12,385 nt of DNA, taken from assembly GCA_016784705.1 (NCBI GenBank), contig JADHUD010000049.1:1-12385 (forward strand). Direction: 5' to 3'. The notes below the pieces were generated by a model that worked only from the letters and a program-made list of their open reading frames with translations, was not told the DNA's origin and made no database searches. This stretch comes from Spirochaetia bacterium. GTDB lineage: Bacteria; Spirochaetota; Spirochaetia; JABMQR01. Shown piece by piece: positions 6,803 to 12,385 of the stretch (positions within the stretch are counted from its first letter, which is position 1; the number at the start of each line of letters is the position of its first letter). The position numbers were made by a program, and so were the translations under genes.

Positions 6803-6831
6803 TTGTTTTGATTATAAGCGTATACTATACG
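6803..6831 (+). promoter_or_regulatory. putative promoter of the sensor gene with a palindrome over the -10
   Basis: A -35-like TTGTTT (6803-6808) and a -10-like TATACG (6826-6831) are spaced by 17 bp. A second -10 choice is TATACT at 6821. The -10 region lies within a perfect 13-bp palindrome, CGTATA-C-TATACG (6819-6831), which could be an operator. The 187-bp gap between mogA and the sensor gene holds no other obvious element apart from a weak AGGTC/GACCT hairpin (6699-6718) without a T-run. Confidence 0.4.
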
Positions 6832-6895
6832 TTGTATTCCTGCAGTTGATGATTCAACTCCGTAATGCAACTAATATAAAAAGTCGGTGAAAAGA

Positions 6896-8509
6896 ATGAA
6901 AGAGAATAATAAGTTGTCACGATGGGCGGCTTTCACGATAGTGCTCATGCTGCAGATATCCGGTGCCTTATATTCCCAAACTATCAGCAATCCTGTTCGT
7001 ACTGTAAGAGCTGGTTCAGAAATTGGCTATCCACCCTATTCGATAGTAACTGAAGAGGGGGAAGCTGATGGATTTTCTGTAGAATTACTGCATGCCGCCC
7101 TTCATGCTATGCATTATGAGGTAACCTTCAAAGTAGATGAGTGGACAGTAGTCAAGAATGATCTGGAGATTGGTGAGGTAGAAGTACTGCCTTTAGTTGG
7201 CCGTACCCCTGAGCGGGAAGAAATCTTTGATTTTACTGTTCCCTATCTTACCATGCACGGAGCAATTGTTACTCATAAAGATAACACGCAGATCTATTCA
7301 CAGTCAGATTTGGCTGGTAAAACCATTGCAGTATTGGCAGGTGATAATGCTGAAGAGTTCGTTCGCAGAACCATGCCGGATACAACTATTGTAACAACAC
7401 AAACGTTTTTAGACTCCTTACTGTTAGTCTCAGAAAAACAAGTGGATGCGGTAATAATCCAGCAGCTGGTAGCTTTACAGTTAATCAATGAATACCAACT
7501 GGATTCAATAAAAATAGCAGGTCCCCCCATACAAGAGTTCTCCCAATCTTTCTGTTTTGCGGTACAGGAAGGTAATAAGGACCTGTTGGCAATATTAAAC
7601 GAAGGGCTTGCTCTGGTACTAGCAGACGGCACATATGAGCGGCTCTATGCAAAATGGTTTACCCCTATTATCTCATTAAGCAGAATCTCTGAAAGGATTG
7701 TCATCGGGGGTGATAAAGACTATCCTCCGTATGAATTCCTAGATGAGAATGGCGAGCCGACGGGATTCAATGTTGAGCTGACACTAGCTGTCGCTGAAGA
7801 GTTAGGGATTACAGTTGATATAGTATTGGATACCTGGTCAAACACCTACCAGAGACTTATCAATAATGAAATTAATATGATTCAAGGGGTCTTTTATTCT
7901 CTGGAAAGAGATCAGACCTTCAGCTTTTCCCAACCGTACCTTGAAGTCCCGCATGTAATTATTACTCGAAAAGGCGAATTATCAGATGTTACAGCAATGG
8001 ATGAATTGGCAGGCTATCGTATCATTGTCATGGAACAGGATATCATGCATCAACGGGCAATTGAATTTGGGTATGACTCTCAGCTGATTCTTGTCTCCTC
8101 CCAGGAAGAGGCCTTGAGACTTCTTTCTTCAGGGGAAGGTGATTGTGTATTAGCTGCAGAAATACCAGCCTTATACTGGATCAAAGAAAACAAGTGGAAG
8201 AATCTTGATATTAGGGCTCGTATTGCTGTTCCTGAATATAATTATGCAGTGCTGGAGGGAAGTGCGGAAGAGAGTGTTCTACGCCAGCTTTCTCAAGCAC
8301 TCGTAACACTGAAAGCAAAAGGTACATATCATTCGATTTACTCCAAATGGTTTGGTGTGTACGAGAAAACCCCATCAACATTTTTTAATTTTTTACGGAC
8401 TTTTTCCTTCATTTTTGTGGGAGTGCTGGTTGTTGTGCTGCTGATCATATTGTGGTCTGTGATGCTGCGCAGGCAAGTTCGGCTGAAAACAAGATTACTG
8501 AAAATATAA
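6896..8509 (+). CDS. Tandem SBP_bac_3 (Venus-flytrap) sensor with one C-terminal membrane helix; N-terminal half of a BvgS-like sensor
   Basis: This secreted, membrane-anchored protein carries two periplasmic solute-binding domains of the amino-acid (SBP_bac_3) type. After a signal peptide (ending near GALYSQ) the first domain spans about 35-255 and contains SEIGYPPYSIV and GRTPEREEIFDFTVPYL. The second spans about 267-490 and contains GGDKDYPPYEFLDENGEPTG and SLERDQTFSFSQPYLEVP. Both end in the family pattern GTY-x5-YxKWF. A single transmembrane helix (~501-524) is followed by a short basic tail, LRRQVRLKTRLLKI, then TAA. The kinase starts in the same frame 21 bases later, so the pair reads as one BvgS-type receptor cut by a stop. 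ATG 6896 was chosen, with GGTG six bases upstream; GTG 6887 is an alternative. The ligand is unknown, and amino acids or similar small molecules are only a family-based guess. Confidence 0.9.
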   Translation: MKENNKLSRWAAFTIVLMLQISGALYSQTISNPVRTVRAGSEIGYPPYSIVTEEGEADGFSVELLHAALHAMHYEVTFKVDEWTVVKNDLEIGEVEVLPLVGRTPEREEIFDFTVPYLTMHGAIVTHKDNTQIYSQSDLAGKTIAVLAGDNAEEFVRRTMPDTTIVTTQTFLDSLLLVSEKQVDAVIIQQLVALQLINEYQLDSIKIAGPPIQEFSQSFCFAVQEGNKDLLAILNEGLALVLADGTYERLYAKWFTPIISLSRISERIVIGGDKDYPPYEFLDENGEPTGFNVELTLAVAEELGITVDIVLDTWSNTYQRLINNEINMIQGVFYSLERDQTFSFSQPYLEVPHVIITRKGELSDVTAMDELAGYRIIVMEQDIMHQRAIEFGYDSQLILVSSQEEALRLLSSGEGDCVLAAEIPALYWIKENKWKNLDIRARIAVPEYNYAVLEGSAEESVLRQLSQALVTLKAKGTYHSIYSKWFGVYEKTPSTFFNFLRTFSFIFVGVLVVVLLIILWSVMLRRQVRLKTRLLKI

Positions 8510-8530
8510 TCCGAAGAACTGTCAGTCAGG
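8507..8530 (+). other. In-frame TAA and spacer joining the sensor and kinase frames
   Basis: TAA (8507-8509) ends the sensor. The next seven codons in the same frame, 8510-8530, read SEELSVR and run straight into the ATG of the kinase at 8531. If the stop were a sense codon, the product would be a continuous helical linker, TRLLKI-x-SEELSVRMKEKDEAEG, as normally found between the membrane helix and the first PAS domain. No frameshift is needed, only one codon change. The spacer has no properly placed Shine-Dalgarno: the AGG before ATG 8531 is only one base away. Confidence 0.8.
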
Positions 8531-10453
8531 ATGAAAGAGAAAGATGAGGCCGAAGGGCGAATTCGGGCGAGTGAAAAACGGTTCAGGGATTATATAGAAC
8601 ACTCACCTATAGGAGTATTCATCTGTAATGAAACGGGGGATTATCTGGAAGTTAATAACGCTGCCTCAATCCAAACCGGATATACTCAAACAGAGTTACT
8701 GAAGATGAATATACGCGACATGGTACCTCCCGACAAAGTAACGTCTGCCCGGCAGTCATTTCAGCAGCTTAATGAGAAAGGATCATTTACTCATACTCAG
8801 TTATATCAGCGTAAAGATGGAAGTAAAGGCTATTGGTCCATCAGTGCTGTAAAGCTTTCTGATACTCGGTTTTTGGGATTTACCACTGATATTACCGAAC
8901 TGAAACAAGCTGAGGCAGCAATCCTTTCGGAACGCGAACGGTTGGCTGTCACGCTCAGAAGCATCGGCGATGGAGTTATCACCACTGATATCGAAGGAAA
9001 CGTAACATTAATCAACAAAGTAGCTGAAAATTTAACCGGGTGGAGTCTAAAAGAAGCTGTTGGGAAAAGCTTAAGTGAAGTGTTTCACATAATACACGAA
9101 AATACCGGATTACCGGTGAGAAGTCCGCTGGAACGGGTTATAGAAACGGGTATGGTAGTGGAATTGGAAAACCACACATTGTTATTGGCAAAAGATGGAG
9201 AGAGAAGAATAATTGCTGACAGCGGGGCTCCGATCTTTGATTCATCCAGCAGCATGATTGGTATGGTGCTGGTATTCAGGGATATGACAGATGAATACAG
9301 AATCCAGGAGCAGCTTCAGCAAACTGCAAAACTGGATTCGCTTGGAGTGCTTGCCGGTGGAATAGCGCATGATTTTAATAATCTTCTCAGCGGTATATTC
9401 GGGTATGCCCAATTGGCAAAAGAGAGTGCCGATAATGGAGAAGAATGCGGCAAGTATGTTGATGAGATACTGCATGTTTTTAATCGAGCTAAAGATTTGA
9501 CCCAGCAGCTGCTGACATTCTCCCAGGGGGGAAAGCCGGTGCTCAAAACTCAGGAAATTGGAAATTTGATCAAAGATAGCACCTCTTTTGCATTATCCGG
9601 ATCGAACATCCGCAGCTCTTTCACTATTCCGGAAACTCTATGGCTGTGTGATATTGATGAGAATCAGATAGGACAAGTTGTAGACAATATCGTGCTCAAT
9701 GCCCAGCAGGCAATGCCGCTAGGTGGAACTATTCACATTACTGCAGAGAATGCATACATCAGAAAAGATCAAATTCTTCCGCTTGTTGAGGGAGAATATG
9801 TTCACATCGCTATAACTGATACCGGAATTGGTATAAAAGAAAACCTGCTTCCAAAGATATTTGACCCATTCTTTACTACCAAGCAGAAAGGAAACGGGCT
9901 TGGACTGGCTACCAGCTATTCGATCATGAGAAAGCATGATGGAGCAATTACGGTCAACTCTAACCATAATGAAGGGTCAATCTTTCATCTGTATATCCCC
10001 CGCTCGTCAAATCACACCATACAGGAACATTCCGGCAAGACTGTTAAGCATACAGGAACAGGAATCATACTGATATTAGATGATGAGAAAATTCTTCGTA
10101 ATATCGTGGGGGAGATGTTACGGAGGATGGGGTATACGCCTATAGAGGCTGCCGACGGTATAGAAGTTATGGAAATCATACAAAAACAGCTTGAGAATTT
10201 TGATCAATCAGGTGATCCGGCACAACAACTGAAAGCGGCAGTTTTTGATCTGACAATTCCCGGTGGTATGGGAGGAAAAGAGACCGTACAGAAAGTAAGG
10301 GAATTGCTCCCCGATTTACCCATATTCGCTGCAAGCGGGTATTCGAATGATGCAATCATTTCTGAACCTGAAGACTATGGGTTTACCGGTAGTTTGGTTA
10401 AGCCGTTCAAAATGGAGGACCTGGCGCAATTGTTGGCTGAACATCTTCAGTAA
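8531..10453 (+). CDS. PAS-PAS hybrid histidine kinase with C-terminal receiver; C-terminal half of the interrupted sensor
   Basis: A 640-residue signalling protein with domains in this order: short coiled N-terminus, PAS 1 (~15-125), PAS 2 (~135-255), HisKA, HATPase and receiver. The phosphoacceptor histidine is His280 in GGIAHDFNNLL. ATP-binding boxes are complete: N box NIVLNAQQAM (386-395), G1 ITDTGIGI (428-435), F box IFDPFFTTK (443-451) and G2 GNGLGLATS (454-462). The receiver (~510-640) has the acidic pair in LDDE, phospho-aspartate 573 in FDLTIPGG, and Lys624 in VKPF. No membrane helix or signal peptide is present, so alone it would be a soluble kinase. It is in frame with the SBP sensor, and ATG 8531 has poor translation signals, so it may be made by reinitiation, by readthrough, or as a fusion in related strains. 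The receiver's partner (phosphotransfer protein or output) is not nearby. Confidence 0.9.
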   Translation: MKEKDEAEGRIRASEKRFRDYIEHSPIGVFICNETGDYLEVNNAASIQTGYTQTELLKMNIRDMVPPDKVTSARQSFQQLNEKGSFTHTQLYQRKDGSKGYWSISAVKLSDTRFLGFTTDITELKQAEAAILSERERLAVTLRSIGDGVITTDIEGNVTLINKVAENLTGWSLKEAVGKSLSEVFHIIHENTGLPVRSPLERVIETGMVVELENHTLLLAKDGERRIIADSGAPIFDSSSSMIGMVLVFRDMTDEYRIQEQLQQTAKLDSLGVLAGGIAHDFNNLLSGIFGYAQLAKESADNGEECGKYVDEILHVFNRAKDLTQQLLTFSQGGKPVLKTQEIGNLIKDSTSFALSGSNIRSSFTIPETLWLCDIDENQIGQVVDNIVLNAQQAMPLGGTIHITAENAYIRKDQILPLVEGEYVHIAITDTGIGIKENLLPKIFDPFFTTKQKGNGLGLATSYSIMRKHDGAITVNSNHNEGSIFHLYIPRSSNHTIQEHSGKTVKHTGTGIILILDDEKILRNIVGEMLRRMGYTPIEAADGIEVMEIIQKQLENFDQSGDPAQQLKAAVFDLTIPGGMGGKETVQKVRELLPDLPIFAASGYSNDAIISEPEDYGFTGSLVKPFKMEDLAQLLAEHLQ

Positions 10454-10547
10454 CCAGTTGTTGTAAGTGCCGAATTATGCAGAAGCTCCTAAGCCCTGTT
10501 TGCCGCAAGGTTTGAGATGCGCCAGCGGCTTGTTCGTAATAAAAAAA

Positions 10548-11693
10548 CTACCCGCTTATCCAGATTATTATCGTAAGCAGCAGGAACAAAACCGCTGTCG
10601 CAATTTTACCTGCAATAATATTGCGGCTGAACCAATTAGTTATGTTCTTCTGAGAGACCCCTGCCAGAGCCAGCCCGAAAAGCAGTATAAGGGGAGAGAT
10701 AAACGCTGCATTGTAGAGGATAAGCCAGAAAAATGCTCCGGCATCGTAGCCGCTTTGGACCATATACGCAATAGTAGGAAAATATATCTGTCCTGTGCAG
10801 GCCAATTCAAGAAGTGCCACAAGTATTCCTGTAACAAAAAGTGCTGGAAACAGCAGACGGCTGGTGCTCTCTTTTTTCTGAGTTCTCCGTATAGCGGCAT
10901 GAATACGCTTTTTTATCCCGGATGGGAGCTGCAGCAGCATCGAGCCGGCATTTCCTGTTTTCTTAATCAGATACACATCTCTAACCGAGAGCAGAGCCAG
11001 GGTAAGGGCTGCAGCCGAAAAGAGATACCGCATCACCTGGCGGAGTACCGTCAGATTCCCCGCCGCCTGGAAAACTGTGAATAACCCCAGACCGATGATG
11101 AAATAGGCTGCAAACACTCCTGCAATGAATCCTGATCCTGCAAGAATCATCCTTCTTTTTGTTCCGCCCTGCAAGGCAATCCACGAGATGAAAAACAGCA
11201 TTGTTGCAAAGGCGCAGGGATTTACTCCGTCTACAAGTCCGGCAAGAAACACAGGAAGAACAGCCAGAGTCAAACCTTCCTGTCCATCATTTTGTGGTGC
11301 CATTTCTCTTTTAGGAAGATATTCGCCATTTTCCGCAGTATAGAGCAGTTCATCGAGAACTCCCTGTTCAACAGCACTGTTGCCCTGATAGACATTATTA
11401 CCGATGATCATTACAGGAGAGAAAGTATAACTGTATCCCATCTCTTCGAGTCTTTTTTCACATTGTTCGAATCCTGATTTTGACAGCACATTAATATAGG
11501 CGACTTCTGCGGTTATTCCGGAGGCTTCCTCAGCTGCAGGCAATATTTTTGTATCAAATACGTCACAATGTGAGCATCCGATGTCTCCGTAATACTCGAT
11601 TGAGACTCTCTGCAGCACGTTTTCGGCAGAAATGCTCAGCATAGCCGACAAGAGGAGAAAGAGAAGGAGAAGAAGGATACTGATTCTTTTCAT
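10548..11693 (-). CDS. Thioredoxin-like / CcdA (DsbD-type) fusion, membrane thiol-disulfide oxidoreductase
   Basis: This membrane protein probably moves reducing equivalents from the cytoplasm to extracytoplasmic disulfides. The first ~24 residues are a very hydrophobic signal (MKRISILLLLLFLLLS). A thioredoxin/glutaredoxin-like domain follows (~28-120), with redox centre CSHC (40-43) and a cis-proline strand FSPVMIIGNN (91-100). From ~141 there are about six membrane helices of the DsbD/CcdA type. The two membrane cysteines of that family are visible: Cys160 in DGVNPCAFA and Cys299 in LLELACTGQ. Residues ~245-280 form a basic loop. The domain order (thioredoxin first, membrane part second) differs from E. 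coli DsbD, which has a C-terminal thioredoxin domain. The start is ATG 11693; GTG 11699 is possible. No promoter of its own is apparent: a tRNA terminator lies directly upstream. It may serve cytochrome c maturation or a specific redox protein, which remains undecided. Confidence 0.85.
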   Translation of the reverse strand: MKRISILLLLLFLLLSAMLSISAENVLQRVSIEYYGDIGCSHCDVFDTKILPAAEEASGITAEVAYINVLSKSGFEQCEKRLEEMGYSYTFSPVMIIGNNVYQGNSAVEQGVLDELLYTAENGEYLPKREMAPQNDGQEGLTLAVLPVFLAGLVDGVNPCAFATMLFFISWIALQGGTKRRMILAGSGFIAGVFAAYFIIGLGLFTVFQAAGNLTVLRQVMRYLFSAAALTLALLSVRDVYLIKKTGNAGSMLLQLPSGIKKRIHAAIRRTQKKESTSRLLFPALFVTGILVALLELACTGQIYFPTIAYMVQSGYDAGAFFWLILYNAAFISPLILLFGLALAGVSQKNITNWFSRNIIAGKIATAVLFLLLTIIIWISG

Positions 11694-11706
11694 GCTCACA
11701 CCCGAT

Positions 11707-11737
11707 AAAAAAATAACTCCCTGTATAACAAGGAGCT
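11707..11737 (-). terminator. Intrinsic terminator after tRNA-Leu
   Basis: On the - strand AGCTCCTTG (11737-11729) pairs with CAGGGAGTT (11723-11715) around a 5-nt loop, a 9-bp stem including two G-T wobbles. It is followed by ATTTTTTTA. It lies 16 bp past the tRNA 3' end and 14 bp before the membrane oxidoreductase gene, so that gene depends on readthrough or on a promoter I cannot see. Confidence 0.75.
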
Positions 11738-11752
11738 GTTTTCAAGAACGAA

Positions 11753-11836
11753 TACCGGCGATCGGACTTGAACCGATACAGAGTTACCCCCAATAGATTT
11801 TGAGTCTATCGTGTCTACCAATTTCACCACGCCGGC
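11753..11836 (-). tRNA. tRNA-Leu (anticodon CAA)
   Basis: The 84-nt gene folds as a class II tRNA. The acceptor strands are GCCGGCG and CGCCGGT (first pair G-U), with discriminator A. The D arm is the leucine-typical TGGTGAAATTGGTAGACAC. The anticodon stem is ATAGA/TCTAT around loop CTCAAAA, giving anticodon CAA, which reads UUG leucine codons. A 15-nt variable arm (TGGGGGTAACTCTGT) and a T arm, ATCGG-TTCAAGT-CCGAT, follow. CCA is not encoded: TTC follows the discriminator. Confidence 0.95.
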
Positions 11837-11850
11837 AACTGAGAACAAAC

Positions 11851-11877
11851 AATATACCATTTAAAAAAAATTATCAA
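11851..11877 (-). promoter_or_regulatory. putative tRNA-Leu promoter
   Basis: On the - strand TTGATA (11877-11872) and TATATT (11856-11851) are separated by 15 bp, a little short of optimal. The -10 lies 14 bp before the tRNA 5' end. Box quality and position fit a stable-RNA promoter. Confidence 0.5.
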
Positions 11878-11890
11878 TAAGTTACTGCCC

Positions 11891-11913
11891 TTTCAAAAAA
11901 ATCTGTTTTGAAA
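11891..11913. repeat. 8-bp perfect inverted repeat between divergent promoters
   Basis: TTTCAAAA (11891-11898) and TTTTGAAA (11906-11913) are perfect inverted copies separated by 7 bp. The element lies just upstream of the tRNA promoter and about 75 bp before the + strand promoter, so it could be an operator or only A/T-rich symmetry. The rest of the 227-bp gap between the tRNA and the next gene holds the two promoters and nothing else I recognise. Confidence 0.4.
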
Positions 11914-11986
11914 CATCAATCTTGGAACTGGGGCTATGTGTGTTTTTTCAGAAAAATGTAATTTTCGGATGAAGTATTTGCTTTTG

Positions 11987-12016
11987 TTTACAGAAGCCGA
12001 TTATTCAGTATATACT
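11987..12016 (+). promoter_or_regulatory. putative promoter of the small membrane protein and YbjQ-like genes
   Basis: TTTACA (11987-11992) and TATACT (12011-12016) are spaced by 18 bp. Five of six bases match the consensus at each box. The predicted start near 12023 gives a leader of about 40 nt with AGGAGG near its end. Confidence 0.6.
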
Positions 12017-12051
12017 TTTACGCAGTAAGGAAGGTTTGTAAAATTGGTTTC

Positions 12052-12066
12052 AGGAGGTGTCTGTTG
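12052..12066 (+). promoter_or_regulatory. Shine-Dalgarno that fixes a TTG start
   Basis: A full AGGAGG (12052-12057) lies six bases before TTG 12064. The first in-frame ATG (12073) is 15 bases away from it, too far to use it well, so TTG is the likely initiation codon. Confidence 0.65.
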
Positions 12067-12279
12067 GGAAAAATGTTCGCTCCGACTTTTTTTGCATTGG
12101 TATATATTGCACTAATGGCTGTTTATATACGATTTGTTCTTATACTTCCTATTCCCGTTTTTTATAGGGTTATTGGAGCACTGGTACTCTCTTCGTTTAT
12201 TGTTACCATGGGGTACCTATTGATGAGAAGACATAAAGAGATTCAAGAGGAGGATTCTGATGATCTTAGTAAATACTGA
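12064..12279 (+). CDS. Small two-helix membrane protein of unknown function
   Basis: I do not recognise a family for this 71-residue protein. Two hydrophobic stretches are clear, about residues 7-29 (PTFFALVYIALMAVYIRFVL) and 33-53 (VFYRVIGALVLSSFIVTMGY). They are joined by a tight LPIPV turn. A short charged tail (RRHKEIQEEDSDD) follows. Arg54-Arg55 after helix 2 suggests that the tail, and with it the N-terminus, is cytoplasmic. Its start is TTG with a strong AGGAGG. Its last 20 bases overlap the YbjQ-like gene, whose Shine-Dalgarno lies in this coding sequence, so the two are probably cotranscribed and functionally linked. It could be a membrane anchor or partner for the YbjQ protein; that is inference only. 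Confidence 0.75.
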   Translation: MGKMFAPTFFALVYIALMAVYIRFVLILPIPVFYRVIGALVLSSFIVTMGYLLMRRHKEIQEEDSDDLSKY

Positions 12280-12385
12280 TTTCATATCCGGTAAAGAAAT
12301 TGAAACAATCACAGTTGTAAAGGGATCAACCATTCAATCAAAGCATATAGGAAGAGATATTATGGCTGGCCTTAAAACCATCATA
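12260..12385 (+). CDS. YbjQ/UPF0145 family protein, N-terminal part (3' end outside the window)
   Basis: The first 42 codons of a YbjQ-type protein (the family called a putative heavy-metal-binding domain) run to the end of the window. The visible part reads MILVNTDFISGKEIETI, then VVKGSTIQSKHIGRDIMAGL and KTII. This matches the family pattern of a T-x(n)-GKEI strand, a VxG turn and a RDI-x-AGL/I-K-xI helix start. The family usually has about 100-110 residues and forms pentamers; its function is not established. GAGGAGG (12247-12253) lies six bases before ATG 12260, inside the preceding membrane-protein gene, which it overlaps by 20 bp. Confidence 0.85.
   Translation, partial: MILVNTDFISGKEIETITVVKGSTIQSKHIGRDIMAGLKTII

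Noticed and set aside
10489..10535. AAGCC/GGCTT and GCCGC/GCGGC complementary pairs after the kinase gene
   Set aside because: Stems are short, with a loop of 18 nt or more, and there is no clean T-run in the + direction.
10541..10578. Possible terminator of the - strand oxidoreductase gene: GCTTA/TAAGC with a T7 run just after the stop codon
   Set aside because: The stem is only 5 bp with a 15-nt loop and lies inside the coding end, although the T-run is real; not strong enough to annotate.
10467..11084. 205-codon open frame on the + strand opposite the thioredoxin-CcdA gene
   Set aside because: The translation is rich in Cys, Lys and Gln with no recognisable domain, no RBS, and lies antisense to a gene with clear signal, redox motif and membrane helices.
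1..12385. CRISPR arrays, insertion sequences, phage genes, toxin-antitoxin pairs
   Set aside because: No regularly spaced repeats, transposase or integrase motifs, terminal inverted repeats, or small paired toxin-like genes were seen.

Overview
The window reads as ordinary chromosomal DNA from a free-living, probably anaerobic bacterium. A spirochaete (Spirochaeta or Sediminispirochaeta type) is my best guess, from the style of the hybrid kinase, the AraC regulator and the thioredoxin-CcdA fusion. This is only an impression from protein style; a deltaproteobacterium or clostridium is not excluded. No transposase, phage gene, CRISPR array or plasmid function was seen.

Layout. (1) Positions 1-465 hold the C-terminal end of an AraC-family regulator that enters from the left. 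(2) Positions 488-6699 are a compact tungsten/molybdenum operon on the + strand. A good sigma70-type promoter (TTGAAA-17-TATAGT) leads into a leader of about 130 nt that looks structured and may be a Moco/Tuco-type riboswitch. Then come tupA-tupB-tupC (tungstate ABC importer; the ATPase ends in a TOBE/Mop-like domain), moeA, a short moaA, moaC, a MOSC-domain gene and mogA. Most neighbours overlap or nearly touch. (3) Positions 6803-10453 encode a BvgS-like sensor: two tandem SBP_bac_3 domains and one membrane helix, then PAS-PAS-HisKA-HATPase-REC. It is cut in two by one in-frame TAA at 8507-8509. (4) Positions 10548-11836, on the - strand, hold tRNA-Leu(CAA) with its own promoter and intrinsic terminator, followed by a thioredoxin-CcdA/DsbD-like membrane protein. 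(5) Positions 11987-12385, on the + strand, hold a promoter, a 71-residue two-helix membrane protein starting at TTG, and the first 42 codons of a YbjQ/UPF0145 protein.

How the genes work together. TupABC brings in tungstate. MoaA and MoaC make cPMP from GTP. MogA adenylates molybdopterin and MoeA inserts the metal. The MOSC protein probably handles sulfur or metal transfer onto the cofactor. MPT synthase (moaD/moaE), its activating enzyme and mobA are not in the window and would have to be elsewhere. The operon therefore suggests tungsto- or molybdopterin enzymes such as aldehyde:ferredoxin oxidoreductase or formate dehydrogenase, none of which is visible here.

The best candidates for follow-up are the in-frame stop inside the tandem-SBP hybrid kinase, the structured leader of the tup operon, and the short MoaA. 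I did not see clear evidence for a wholly new system.
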